A stretch of 64,000 nucleotides of DNA, taken from Bacillota bacterium. Its GTDB lineage: Bacteria > Bacillota > Clostridia > Acetivibrionales > JAEXSP01. Below, one piece after another: positions 39,737 through 49,583 of the stretch (positions are counted from its first letter, which is position 1; the number at the start of each line of letters is the position of its first letter). Location: positions 186,001-250,000 of the forward strand of contig JAEXSP010000007.1 in assembly GCA_023453795.1 (NCBI GenBank), read 5' to 3'. The translations under genes and the position numbers were made by a program. The notes below the pieces were generated by a model. It saw nothing but the letters and a program-made list of their open reading frames with translations, ran no database searches and had not been told where the DNA came from.

Positions 39737-42454
39737 ATGAGTATATTTACGAATTTGAGATTTAATGGTGAGTTTCGTAACTATCAAAAAAATGTTCTTG
39801 AGCATTCTGAACAATACCTAAAGAATGGTAAAATTCATATTGTGGCTGCACCCGGTAGCGGTAAAACCACACTTGGGATTGAGCTGATCTGCAGGCTTAA
39901 TAGCCCGGCTTTGATACTCTCACCAACTGTCACAATTCGCCAGCAATGGGGCGAAAGAATTGTTGACAGCTTTCTTCCTTCTGACCAAGATGCTGCGGAT
40001 TATTTATCTTACAATTTACATAAACCTTCTCTAATAACATCGATAACTTATCAGGCTCTTTATGCTGCTTTTAATAAGCTTTCAATTAAAGAAGAGGTTG
40101 ACGATGAAAATCCGGATAATAGCGATATAATTGATTTCTCTAATTTTGAGTTACTCAATGTTGTTAAAAATTCGAACATAAAAACAATTTGCCTGGATGA
40201 AGCACATCACCTGAAAAACGAATGGCAAAAAGCTCTGGAATGCTTTATTTCTGCGCTTGGAAAACAAGTCACAATAATTGCATTAACAGCTACACCACCT
40301 TACGACAGCACTCCAAGCGAATGGAAGAAGTATACCGACTTATGTGGTGAAATAGATGAAGAAATTTATGTGCCACAGTTAGTATCGCAAAAAACTCTTT
40401 GCCCTCATCAAGACTATATCTATTTCAATTATCCAACAAAAGAAGAGACTCAAATATTTAACCAGTACAAGCAAAAGGCAATGTCCTGTACGGAAGATAT
40501 TTTACAAAGCCAGCTCTTTGATGATATTCTGTCAAAATCGGAGTTACTAACCGGTTTTCAAAGAAAAGAAGAGATTATTCTTGAAAATGTAAAAGGATTT
40601 ATAGCGCTGCTTTGCCTTGCAAAATATCGTGGCATTAAATTGCCTAAAAAGCTGATAAAGTTGGTTTCTCCGAGCGGAAAGCTGCCAGCGTTTTCTCTTG
40701 CTTTTGCAGAAACTGCCTTTCAGTTTATTATAGATACTCCTGCTATATTCTCTGATGAAATATCATTTCGATTGCATAAAATACTCTCGGAGAATTCTTT
40801 GTTTGATAAAAAGCAAGTGCATCTGAAATCAAATGATAAAGTGAATAAGCTTTTACTGTCGTCAACGGGAAAATTAAGTAGTATCAATGAAATCGTACGA
40901 AGTGAATCAAGTAACCTGAAAAAAGATTTAAGAATGTTGATTCTAACTGATTATATTAAAAAGGACTTAACGAAAATCATCGGTAGTGATGAAGCAATTA
41001 CAACTTTGGGTACTGTTCCAATATTTGAATCTGTGAGAAGAAGTTGTGGAGATCAGGTTGACATTGCACTTTTGTCTGGACAGTTGGTAATAATTCCAAA
41101 AGATTTACTACAGGAAATAGTTGCCATTGCCCAAAATAAAAATGTTGAATATACTACCAAAAATCTTGAAAACACTAATTACATTGAAATTTATTTTAGC
41201 GGTTCAAGCAAGAATAAAGTCGCAATTATTACCGAAGCTTTTGAGCAGGGGTTATTTCAAGTGCTTGTGGGAACAAAATCATTGCTTGGTGAAGGATGGG
41301 ATTCTCCCTGCATTAATTCGCTTATTCTCGCCAGCTTTGTTGGAAGTTTTGTGTTGTCTAATCAAATGCGTGGTCGAGCTATAAGGGTTGATGAAAACGC
41401 GCCGGAAAAGGTTTCGAACATATGGCATTTGGTGACCGTTGAACCAATATTTATATTTGAGAATAAGGCCATGCAATTGCTGCTTAAACCTATTTTTGAG
41501 GATAATAACACGCTTGAAAGTGATGACTTTGAAACTTTAAAGCGCCGGTTCAATTGTTTTTTAGCACCAGCTTATTCAAAGGATATAATTGAAAACGGTA
41601 TTGAACGACTTGATATAATAAAGCCACCTTATAATGAGAGCGGTATAAAACAAATTAACAAACAAATGCTGGAATTATCAGCAAATAGAGATGCTGTCGG
41701 CAATCGCTGGAATGGTGCGCTAGGTGGCACGGGTTATACAGAAATTCTTGAAATGGATGAATTTCCAAAGTCTGTTCAACCGCGAGGGTTCTTATTTCTA
41801 AATCTACTTTCATTAATGCTTTTGGGCACAGCTATAAATAAGTTTGTTCGTATTGGATTAACTTCTGTTTTAAGAAGTTCAAATTCACTGTTTGATTTTA
41901 TACTTGGAGCTCTTGTTTTTGCAGCACTCGGATATTTTTGCATCATCGGAATGTTTAAAATATTTCGTTATTTTTCGCCTAAGAAAACAATTGAAACTCT
42001 ATCAGGGTGTATTTTAAACACTCTTAAGGATATTCACGAGATAGAAAGTAAAGATGCAAAAGTCATAATAAACTCTGATAACTTAGGTACGATCATATAT
42101 TCATGCTTAACAAATGCAACTATGCGGGAAAAATATGTGTTCGCTGAGGCAATGCGAGAATTACTTTCTTCAATCGATAACCCGCGTTATATCTTAATAA
42201 AGACTTACGGAATTGCAAAACTTTCAATGCTGCATTACTCTCACAGCTATGCCTGTCCTTCTGTTATTGCTGCAAGAAAAGAAAATGTTGAGATTTTAGC
42301 AACGTATCTAAAAAAATACACTGGAAGATTTTCTCCATTTTATACACGCAACGAAACAGGAAGAAAAGTATTACTAAAGTGCCGCAAAAGCTCATACATC
42401 AACCGCAATGAAGCTTTCGTAAAAAACAAGAAAGTAACAAACATGTGGGAATAG
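39737..42454 (+). CDS. large SF2 helicase with two predicted membrane helices
   Basis: A 905-residue protein. Motif I AAPGSGKTTLG (about residues 37-47), motif II DEAHHL near 154, motif III-like ALTATPP near 182, motif V/VI LGEGWDSPCINS and QMRGRAIRVD near 515-552 give a complete SF2 helicase (DEAD/DEAH). Two hydrophobic helices follow at about residues 692-710 and 724-745, then a charged C-terminus with RDAVGNRW-like and LLKCRKSSYINRN stretches. A membrane-bound helicase is unusual, and the accessory context suggests defence, but no known system is matched. CAGGAGAG precedes ATG. Confidence 0.8.
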   Translation: MSIFTNLRFNGEFRNYQKNVLEHSEQYLKNGKIHIVAAPGSGKTTLGIELICRLNSPALILSPTVTIRQQWGERIVDSFLPSDQDAADYLSYNLHKPSLITSITYQALYAAFNKLSIKEEVDDENPDNSDIIDFSNFELLNVVKNSNIKTICLDEAHHLKNEWQKALECFISALGKQVTIIALTATPPYDSTPSEWKKYTDLCGEIDEEIYVPQLVSQKTLCPHQDYIYFNYPTKEETQIFNQYKQKAMSCTEDILQSQLFDDILSKSELLTGFQRKEEIILENVKGFIALLCLAKYRGIKLPKKLIKLVSPSGKLPAFSLAFAETAFQFIIDTPAIFSDEISFRLHKILSENSLFDKKQVHLKSNDKVNKLLLSSTGKLSSINEIVRSESSNLKKDLRMLILTDYIKKDLTKIIGSDEAITTLGTVPIFESVRRSCGDQVDIALLSGQLVIIPKDLLQEIVAIAQNKNVEYTTKNLENTNYIEIYFSGSSKNKVAIITEAFEQGLFQVLVGTKSLLGEGWDSPCINSLILASFVGSFVLSNQMRGRAIRVDENAPEKVSNIWHLVTVEPIFIFENKAMQLLLKPIFEDNNTLESDDFETLKRRFNCFLAPAYSKDIIENGIERLDIIKPPYNESGIKQINKQMLELSANRDAVGNRWNGALGGTGYTEILEMDEFPKSVQPRGFLFLNLLSLMLLGTAINKFVRIGLTSVLRSSNSLFDFILGALVFAALGYFCIIGMFKIFRYFSPKKTIETLSGCILNTLKDIHEIESKDAKVIINSDNLGTIIYSCLTNATMREKYVFAEAMRELLSSIDNPRYILIKTYGIAKLSMLHYSHSYACPSVIAARKENVEILATYLKKYTGRFSPFYTRNETGRKVLLKCRKSSYINRNEAFVKNKKVTNMWE

Positions 42455-42592
42455 TCAAAATTTTTTATATGTCACTAAAGCTAATGGAATTGTTATAGTC
42501 AAATTAGGAAAATAATTTAATGTATTTCTCTTTAATTCATGCTATAATTTTTAGTATGTACTAATTCGTGGAAGTTTTCGGAGGAATATAAC

Positions 42593-42952
42593 GTGGAAGA
42601 AATATTAATTCAAATTCTTAAAGAGATTAAAGATATTAAAGGAACGACTGAGAAATTAGAGGAAGGTCAAGCAAAATTAGAAGCAGGACAAGCGAAGCTA
42701 GAGGCAGGACTAAATAAATTAGAAGCAGGGCAAGCGAAGTTAGAGGCAAGACAAGAGAAATTAGAAGCAGGGCTAAATAAATTGGAGGCTGCACAAAAGA
42801 AATTAGAGGCAGGACATAAGAAATTGGAATCAGGACAAAAGAAATTATCGAAGGAAGTATCAGATATTAAAACTCTCCTGACTAAAGGGGCTTATGTTGA
42901 TATTCAGAAGCTTGAAAAAAGGATTGAAACGCTTGAAAAGAAAGTAGTATAA
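42593..42952 (+). CDS. heptad-repeat coiled-coil protein
   Basis: A 119-residue protein made mainly of KLEAGQA-type heptads (about ten), so the DNA shows 21-bp tandem repeats. GTG start with GGAGGAATA upstream. Probably a long coiled coil; function unknown. The repeats should allow easy length variation. Confidence 0.7.
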   Translation: MEEILIQILKEIKDIKGTTEKLEEGQAKLEAGQAKLEAGLNKLEAGQAKLEARQEKLEAGLNKLEAAQKKLEAGHKKLESGQKKLSKEVSDIKTLLTKGAYVDIQKLEKRIETLEKKVV

Positions 42953-42979
42953 AACATAAACCAGGGAAGAGTTGGCGAA

Positions 42980-43975
42980 ATGGATTCGCAGGTATACACA
43001 ATCATATTAAGAATATTTATGCTCAGCATGTTGGGCTTGATCGGTTATGCTGCCGGGAAGACAAAATATCTGCCGGACAGCTCCGGAATATATTTATCGA
43101 AAATAGTTATAAAAGTAACAGCTCCGCTGTTGATACTGACCACAATGGCAAATCGGAAATTTACTTCCGATGAAATTTTAAACGGCGTATGGATCTACGC
43201 TTTTGCCTTGGTTTTCATTCTTATCTCGTTTTTGGCAGGCATTATGCTCTGCAGGTTTTTAAAATTGGAAGGCGCAGCTTCAAATGTCTATAAAATGCAC
43301 ATGATGCTGGGCAATGTTGTTTTTCTGGCATTTCCTTTATATGACTCACTTTTCGGAAAGAATAGCATAGCTATCATCTATGCGATCTTTTTTAACCTTG
43401 CCAATGACTCAATTCTTTGGACTCTGGGAATTTACCTTGTAAACAAGCACAATTCAAAGCAGTGGAAAGAAAACCTGAAGCATCTTGTTAACGGCAATAC
43501 CATCGCGTTCGCCTTGGGGCTGCTGTCAATAGCTTTTAATCTCCAGGGTCTGGTTTCTAAATATCAGGCGGTTAAGAGTGTTTACAATATAATATATGAA
43601 ACCTTAAATCCGCTTGGGAATACAACAATATATCTTTCAATGTTATTTATCGGTCTTATTTTATCTGATGTAAAGTTTGAAGGTGTCTCAGACTTCCTAA
43701 AAAGAATACCGATTTTTATTCTATCTTTCTTTAAGCTGCTTTTGATGCCTTTTATCGCGCTTATAATATTAAGTCTGTTTAGAGGAGCGGTAAATCCCCT
43801 TGTTAAAACAATTGTCATCCTGCAGATGGCAATGCCATGTGCGACTATTGTTCCGGCTTTGGCCGCGCAATATGATTCCGATTATAAGTTTGCAACTGAA
43901 ACTGTTTTCATATCGACTCTTCTGGGAGCATTTACCTTGCCCCTTATGGTTGTCCTGATTAAAATATTCGGATAG
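42980..43975 (+). CDS. AEC family (auxin efflux carrier-like) transporter
   Basis: A 331-residue membrane protein with about ten helices, typical of AEC transporters for malate, malonate, auxin-like or other organic anions. The N-terminal GYAAGKTKYLP and C-terminal half with MAMPCATIVPALAAQYDSDYKFATETV are characteristic. GGAAGAG precedes the ATG. It starts the core region just before the pur operon and is followed by a terminator. Confidence 0.9.
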   Translation: MDSQVYTIILRIFMLSMLGLIGYAAGKTKYLPDSSGIYLSKIVIKVTAPLLILTTMANRKFTSDEILNGVWIYAFALVFILISFLAGIMLCRFLKLEGAASNVYKMHMMLGNVVFLAFPLYDSLFGKNSIAIIYAIFFNLANDSILWTLGIYLVNKHNSKQWKENLKHLVNGNTIAFALGLLSIAFNLQGLVSKYQAVKSVYNIIYETLNPLGNTTIYLSMLFIGLILSDVKFEGVSDFLKRIPIFILSFFKLLLMPFIALIILSLFRGAVNPLVKTIVILQMAMPCATIVPALAAQYDSDYKFATETVFISTLLGAFTLPLMVVLIKIFG

Positions 43976-44035
43976 ATCGATATTTTTGATGTGTTTCGGA
44001 CCAATTTCTTGTAGAATTATAATGATTACATGATA

Positions 44036-44082
44036 AAATACGAACGTTATTTATGCTGAATAAAAAAATGTTCGTATTTTTT
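44036..44082 (+). terminator. intrinsic terminator before the pur operon
   Basis: AAATACGAAC (44036-44045) / GTTCGTATTT (44070-44079) with a 24-base loop, then T-run. Confidence 0.75.
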
Positions 44083-44093
44083 ACTGCCGTCAA

Positions 44094-44126
44094 TTGACAA
44101 ACGATTATGCGGTTTGATACTATAAT
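44094..44126 (+). promoter_or_regulatory. probable pur operon promoter
   Basis: TTGACA (44094-44099) with either GATACT at a 16-bp spacing or TATAAT (44121-44126) at a too-long 21 bp. About 90 bp before purE; no purine riboswitch was recognised. Confidence 0.55.
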
Positions 44127-44216
44127 TTATGTGAAAGATCTATTTGGAGATAATAACATTATTATTTAAGATGTCTCAATTTTTAATGATCATATTTTGG
44201 TAAAGGAGTTAGATTT

Positions 44217-44780
44217 ATGGAAAAGATTTCCCCAAAAACGTCCAAATCTAAAAAAACAACAGAGGTAATTTCAGAATCAAAGCAGCCAAAGGTTGCTGTT
44301 ATCATGGGAAGCGACTCTGATTTTCCTACTCTGAAGAGCAGCATTAAGCTTCTTAAGGAATTCGGAGTAGAGGTTGAAGCAATGGTTTGCTCTGCTCATA
44401 GAACACCTGATAAAGCCGCTGATTTCGCAAGAAATGCAGAGGAAAACGGTTTTGACGCTATTATTGCAGCAGCCGGTAAAGCAGCACATCTTCCGGGCGT
44501 TATTGCAGCCTATACTTCGCTGCCGGTTATAGGAATCCCTATAAAGTCTTCGACAATGGATGGTTTGGATTCACTGCTTTCAATAGTTCAGATGCCGAAT
44601 GGCATTCCTGTGGCAACTGTTGCAATTGATGGGGCGGATAATGCCGCCTTGCTTGCTGTTCAAATATTGTCAGTCGGTTATAAGGAACTGCGTACCAAAA
44701 TGAAAGAATATAAATTGAAATTGGTCAAAAAGGTAGAAGAGAAGAATAACGACCTTCAGGAAAAGATGAAAGAATTATAG
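44217..44780 (+). CDS. purE: N5-carboxyaminoimidazole ribonucleotide mutase
   Basis: A 187-residue PurE, which moves the carboxylate to make CAIR in purine synthesis. Motifs GSDSD (about 32-36), SAHRTP (about 60-65) and AAHLPGV (about 91-97) are present. It has a 22-residue Lys/Ser-rich N-terminal extension and a charged C-terminal tail. AAGGAG precedes ATG. First gene of the pur run. Confidence 0.93.
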   Translation: MEKISPKTSKSKKTTEVISESKQPKVAVIMGSDSDFPTLKSSIKLLKEFGVEVEAMVCSAHRTPDKAADFARNAEENGFDAIIAAAGKAAHLPGVIAAYTSLPVIGIPIKSSTMDGLDSLLSIVQMPNGIPVATVAIDGADNAALLAVQILSVGYKELRTKMKEYKLKLVKKVEEKNNDLQEKMKEL

Positions 44781-44825
44781 TTTATCTATAAACAAAGATG
44801 GCTTTAGCTAAAAAGGGGATGCGTT

Positions 44826-46241
44826 ATGGAAAATGATATAAGGTTGGATAAATTGAAAGAGGAATGCGGCGTATTCGGTATATACGATGTTGATGGCCAT
44901 GACGTTGCCCGGATAACATATTACGCCTTGTATGCTTTGCAGCACAGAGGCCAGGAGAGTGCAGGCATCGCTGTTAATGATGAGGGAACCATTCTTTACC
45001 ATAAGGACATGGGATTGGTTCCTGAAATATTTAATGAAGTTGTCTTAAACCATTTAAAGGGCAAAATTTCGATAGGTCATGTGAGATACTCAACAACAGG
45101 GGCAAGCTTGCGGGAAAATGCACAGCCTATGGTTATAAAATATAAAAACGGGCAAATGGCGTTAGCGCATAACGGAAATCTTGTAAATGCCGAGGAGAAA
45201 AGAAACGAGCTTGAGGAAAGCGGAGCAATATTCCAATCCACCAATGACTCCGAAGTCATAATCAATCTAATTTCAAGGCACAGGGTTACAAGCGATTGTA
45301 TTGAAGAGGTTTTACAGAAAGTTATTAAAGACATAGAGGGTTCTTACGCTCTTGTTCTTCTTACACCTCAAAGGCTGATCGGGGTAAGGGATCCTTTAGG
45401 CATAAGACCTTTAGCAATCGGAAAATTGGACAATTCATATATCCTTGCTTCGGAAAGCTGTGCATTCGATGCTGTTGGCGCCGAATTTATCCGAGATGTC
45501 AATCCCGGTGAAATTGTTCTTATTGATGAAAATGGAATCAAGTCAATTCAGACAGAGGTTCCGAAGGAATCGAAGGTTTGCATATTTGAATACATTTATT
45601 TTGCACGACCGGACAGCTTTATAGATGGTGCGAGTGTTCACAGGGCCCGTTATGAGGCAGGTAAACGCCTAGCTATCGAGCACCCGGTTGAAGCTGATCT
45701 TGTTATAGGTGTACCTGATTCAGGTCTTACAGCTGCAATAGGCTATTCTGAACAATCCGGCATTCCATACGGACAGGGGATGATTAAGAACAGATATGTT
45801 GGAAGAACATTTATCCAGCCTGATCAGGGTCAAAGGGAACGGGGTGTACGTATTAAGCTTAATGCTATGAAGGATTCGATTAACGGGAAAAGGATTGTAA
45901 TGATTGATGACTCCATAGTGCGCGGAACAACCAGCCGAAGGATTGTCCAAATGCTTAAGGATGCGGGTGCAACAGAAGTTCATATGAGGGTTAGTTCGCC
46001 ACCAATCAAATACTCTTGTTATTTTGGAATCGATACGCCGTCAAGACAGCAGCTTGTTGCTTCAAGCCAATCGATAGAAAGCATCAGGGAACTGGTAAGC
46101 GCCGACAGTCTGGGTTATTTGAGTATCGAAGGCCTTTTGAAGACTCCGGTCGGGGCAAAATGCGGTTTCTGTACTGCATGCTTTACAGGCGATTACCCTA
46201 TGCATGTTCCGGCTGAAAGTCGGGGGAATTGCGGCTGCTAA
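44826..46241 (+). CDS. purF: amidophosphoribosyltransferase
   Basis: A 471-residue PurF, first committed enzyme of purine synthesis (PRPP + Gln to phosphoribosylamine). The propeptide of 13 residues precedes the nucleophile in ECGVFG. Cysteines of the 4Fe-4S cluster appear near the C-terminus (KCGFCTACF), as in Bacillus subtilis. PRPP motif VIMIDDSIVRGTTSR is intact. AAAGGGG precedes ATG. Confidence 0.95.
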   Translation: MENDIRLDKLKEECGVFGIYDVDGHDVARITYYALYALQHRGQESAGIAVNDEGTILYHKDMGLVPEIFNEVVLNHLKGKISIGHVRYSTTGASLRENAQPMVIKYKNGQMALAHNGNLVNAEEKRNELEESGAIFQSTNDSEVIINLISRHRVTSDCIEEVLQKVIKDIEGSYALVLLTPQRLIGVRDPLGIRPLAIGKLDNSYILASESCAFDAVGAEFIRDVNPGEIVLIDENGIKSIQTEVPKESKVCIFEYIYFARPDSFIDGASVHRARYEAGKRLAIEHPVEADLVIGVPDSGLTAAIGYSEQSGIPYGQGMIKNRYVGRTFIQPDQGQRERGVRIKLNAMKDSINGKRIVMIDDSIVRGTTSRRIVQMLKDAGATEVHMRVSSPPIKYSCYFGIDTPSRQQLVASSQSIESIRELVSADSLGYLSIEGLLKTPVGAKCGFCTACFTGDYPMHVPAESRGNCGC

Positions 46242-46304
46242 AGCCGATCGATAGTTTACTGATGAATATTAAAATGTATTTATAGATTCTAAAGGAGGAT
46301 AATA

Positions 46305-47327
46305 ATGACTACATACAAAGAAGCAGGGGTAGATGTTGAGGCCGGCTATGAGGCAGTAAGGCTTATGGGCAAGCATGTTAAAAAGACCTTCAGGCCTGAA
46401 GTTCTTACGGATATAGGTGGATTTGGAGGACTCTTCGGCCTTGACAAGAGCAAATATAACGAACCTGTCCTGGTTTCCGGTACTGATGGCGTCGGAACGA
46501 AACTGAAAATTGCTTTCTTGAAGGACAAACATGATACAATTGGTATAGATTGTGTTGCCATGTGTGTTAACGACATTGTATGCAGCGGTGCCGAGCCTTT
46601 ATTTTTCCTTGATTACATAGCAACAGGAAAGAACAGACCTGAAAAGATTGCAGATATTGTCAAGGGCATAGCGGACGGATGCCTGATGTCCGGCTGCTCG
46701 CTTATCGGAGGGGAAACGGCAGAGATGCCCGGATTCTATCCTGAGAACGAATATGACGTTGCCGGATTTGCTGTAGGTATTGTAGATAAAAGCAAAATTA
46801 TCAACGGCAAAAATATAAAGTCAGGAGACAAACTTATCGGACTTGCTTCTTCCGGAATTCACAGCAACGGTTATTCCCTTGTAAGAAAGCTTTTGAACCT
46901 TAATGCCGAAAGAATAAGCGAATATGTGGAGTCTTTAGGAACCACTCTCGGGGATGAACTTCTGAAGCCTACCAAAATATATGTTAAAACTATTCTTGAG
47001 CTTAAGGGAAAATTTGAATTAAAAGGCATTTCACATATCACCGGCGGCGGATTTATTGAAAATATTCCAAGAATGATACCGCAAGGACTGAGAATTAAGA
47101 TTAACAAAGGCTCATGGCCTGTGCTTCCGATATTCAGCCTTCTTCAAAAGCTTGGTGACATAAAAGAAAGAGATATCTATAATACATTCAATATGGGAAT
47201 CGGAATGGTAATTGCAGTAGAAAGCGACATTGCTGAACAAGTAGCTGAGTATGCCAACCAAATGGGTGAACAAGCTTATGTAATCGGAGAAGTTGTCCAA
47301 GGTGAAGCGGGTGTCGACATATGCTAA
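46305..47327 (+). CDS. purM: phosphoribosylformylglycinamidine cyclo-ligase
   Basis: A 340-residue PurM that closes the imidazole ring (AIR synthase), with GGFGGLF, GTDGVGTKLK and HSNGYSLVR motifs. AAGGAGG precedes ATG. Its last codons overlap the start of purN by seven bases, so the two are coupled. Confidence 0.95.
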   Translation: MTTYKEAGVDVEAGYEAVRLMGKHVKKTFRPEVLTDIGGFGGLFGLDKSKYNEPVLVSGTDGVGTKLKIAFLKDKHDTIGIDCVAMCVNDIVCSGAEPLFFLDYIATGKNRPEKIADIVKGIADGCLMSGCSLIGGETAEMPGFYPENEYDVAGFAVGIVDKSKIINGKNIKSGDKLIGLASSGIHSNGYSLVRKLLNLNAERISEYVESLGTTLGDELLKPTKIYVKTILELKGKFELKGISHITGGGFIENIPRMIPQGLRIKINKGSWPVLPIFSLLQKLGDIKERDIYNTFNMGIGMVIAVESDIAEQVAEYANQMGEQAYVIGEVVQGEAGVDIC

Positions 47328-47956
47328 GGGTAGGAGTGCTGGTTTCGGGCGGAGGAACAAACCTTCAGGCCATAATTGATAAGATAGAGAGTGGTTACAT
47401 AAAGAACTGTGAAATAGTTACAGTTGTATCGAGCCGTCCCGGGGCTTATGCTTTTGAACGTGCAAAAAAGCATAACATCCCTTCTGCCTGCATTTCAAGG
47501 AAAAATTACAGTTCGCTGGAAGAGTATGATGCGGAATTGATCAGGCATATGGATAATAACAAGGTTGACCTTGTTGTGCTGGCCGGTTTTTTAAGCATGC
47601 TTGGAGAAAAGTTCAATGAGAAATATAAAGGAAGAATAATAAATGTACATCCTTCGCTGATACCTTCCTTTTGCGGAAAAGGGTATTATGGAATCATACC
47701 TCATCAGAAGGCCATAGAGTATGGTGTTAAAGTTACCGGAGCAACAGTTCACTTTGTGGAATTGGACTACGACTCAGGGCCGATTATTTTTCAAAAGGCT
47801 GTATATATCAAAGATGACGACACTCCGGAGACCTTGCAGAAAAGAGTCATGGAAGAAGCTGAATGGGAGTTGCTTCCTGAAGCTGTCAAGCTTATAGCTG
47901 AAGGCAGGATAGTTGTAGAAGGACGTAAAGTTTTTGTAAAACCAGTAGACAAATAA
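47321..47956 (+). CDS. purN: phosphoribosylglycinamide formyltransferase
   Basis: A 211-residue PurN, transferring formyl from 10-formyl-THF to GAR. The core VSGGGTNLQAIID at the N-terminus, the catalytic N/H in INVHPSLIPSF and GATVHFVELDYDSGPI are conserved. ATG overlaps purM. Confidence 0.95.
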   Translation: MLRVGVLVSGGGTNLQAIIDKIESGYIKNCEIVTVVSSRPGAYAFERAKKHNIPSACISRKNYSSLEEYDAELIRHMDNNKVDLVVLAGFLSMLGEKFNEKYKGRIINVHPSLIPSFCGKGYYGIIPHQKAIEYGVKVTGATVHFVELDYDSGPIIFQKAVYIKDDDTPETLQKRVMEEAEWELLPEAVKLIAEGRIVVEGRKVFVKPVDK

Positions 47957-47972
47957 GAATTGGGTGGTAATT

Positions 47973-49517
47973 GTGATCAAGCGTGCTTTAATCAGTGTGT
48001 CGGACAAAACGGGAATTGTTGAGCTGGCCCGGGAATTGGTGAATAACGGTGTAGATATTATTTCTACAGGCGGTACTGCCAATTACTTGAGCGATGCCGG
48101 AATAAAAGTAATTAATGTATCGGATATAACCGATTTCCCGGAGTGCCTGGACGGAAGAGTCAAGACTCTTCACCCAAAGATTCATGGAGGGCTTCTTGCA
48201 ATAAGGGAGAACCCTGAACACATGAAGCAAACCAAGGAATTAGACATTGAGCTTATTGATATGGTCATAATAAACCTTTACCCCTTCAAGAAAACGATTA
48301 TGAAAGGGAATGTCGGACTTGAAGAGGCAATAGAAAACATAGATATAGGTGGACCTGCCATGCTGAGGGCGGCTGCCAAGAATTATAAGGACGTAGTTGT
48401 TGTAGCGGATCCTGCGGACTACAGTATGGTTCTTGATGAAATGAAGTCATCGAAGGAAATATCGGTAAAAACCAAGTTCAAGCTGGCATATAAGGCTTTT
48501 GAGCATACCAGCCATTATGATACATTGATAGCAAAGTACCTTAGAGACAAACTCGGTGAAGAATTCTTTCCCGAGGCGTTGTCGCTTACTTTTGAAAAGG
48601 TGCAGGAAATGAGATATGGTGAAAACCCCCATCAGAAAGCGGTGTTTTACAAAGAGATAGGGGCAAATATAGGCTCCATTACATCTGCGGTTCAGCTTCA
48701 CGGCAAAGAACTGTCCTATAACAATATCAATGATGCAAATGAAGCTCTGGAGATTTTGAAGGAATTTGACGAACCTACTGTAGTGGCTGTAAAGGATGCA
48801 AATCCATGTGGAGTTGCCAGTGCACCAAGCATCTTTGAAGCCTATATCAAGGCTTATGAAGCTGACCCGGTATCCATTTTCGGGGGAATTGTGGCTTCAA
48901 ACAGAGAAATTGATGAGAAAACGGCAGAAGAAATAAACAAGATATTTATCGAGATTGTCATCGCCCCTTCATTTACCGAAGGCGCACTTCAAATATTGAA
49001 TCAGAAAAAGAATATAAGGGTAATAAAGCTTGATAATATTTCAGCAAAGCTGCCTGCCGGAACCTATGACATGAGAAAGGTTGCGGGCGGACTGTTGGTT
49101 CAGAGCTATAACAATGAGCTTATAAATATGGATGAGATAAAGTATGTTACAGAACTTAAGCCTGACGGAGAACAAATGGAAGACCTGCTCTTTGCATTGA
49201 AGGTCGTTAAGCATACTAAGTCCAGCGGCATAGTAATAGCTAAAAACAAGCAATCCTTGGGTGTGGGCCCGGGGCAGACAAGCAGAATAACCTCCGCAAA
49301 AATAGCGATTGAATACTGCGGAGATAAGGCAAAAGGCTCCGTACTTGCTTCCGATGCCTTCTTCCCATTCCCTGACTGTGTAGAAGCAGCGGCTGCTGCA
49401 GGTATAACGGCAATAATTCAACCGGGCGGCTCAATGAACGACCAGGCTTCAATAGATGCCTGCAATAAATACGGCATTGCAATGGTATTTACCGGTATGA
49501 GGCACTTTAAACATTAA
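47973..49517 (+). CDS. purH: bifunctional AICAR formyltransferase / IMP cyclohydrolase
   Basis: A 514-residue PurH performing the last two steps to IMP. The MGS-like cyclohydrolase domain (IKRALISVSDKTG) at the start and the formyltransferase domain (KDANPCG, DAFFPF, QPGGSMND) are intact. GTG 47973 has GGGTGG five bases upstream; an in-frame GTG at 47964 overlaps that site. Confidence 0.94.
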   Translation: MIKRALISVSDKTGIVELARELVNNGVDIISTGGTANYLSDAGIKVINVSDITDFPECLDGRVKTLHPKIHGGLLAIRENPEHMKQTKELDIELIDMVIINLYPFKKTIMKGNVGLEEAIENIDIGGPAMLRAAAKNYKDVVVVADPADYSMVLDEMKSSKEISVKTKFKLAYKAFEHTSHYDTLIAKYLRDKLGEEFFPEALSLTFEKVQEMRYGENPHQKAVFYKEIGANIGSITSAVQLHGKELSYNNINDANEALEILKEFDEPTVVAVKDANPCGVASAPSIFEAYIKAYEADPVSIFGGIVASNREIDEKTAEEINKIFIEIVIAPSFTEGALQILNQKKNIRVIKLDNISAKLPAGTYDMRKVAGGLLVQSYNNELINMDEIKYVTELKPDGEQMEDLLFALKVVKHTKSSGIVIAKNKQSLGVGPGQTSRITSAKIAIEYCGDKAKGSVLASDAFFPFPDCVEAAAAAGITAIIQPGGSMNDQASIDACNKYGIAMVFTGMRHFKH

Positions 49518-49583
49518 TATAAGACTGTAACAATAAATATAATGAACTATATAAAATAAAAATCAGATTTCTGGAGGTCAAAA

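Noticed and set aside
42600..42850. CRISPR-like 21-bp repeats
   Set aside because: They are in-frame heptad codons of a coiled coil.
44100..44216. Purine riboswitch before purE
   Set aside because: No core GTTTCTAC/CCG-type elements or pairing loops seen.
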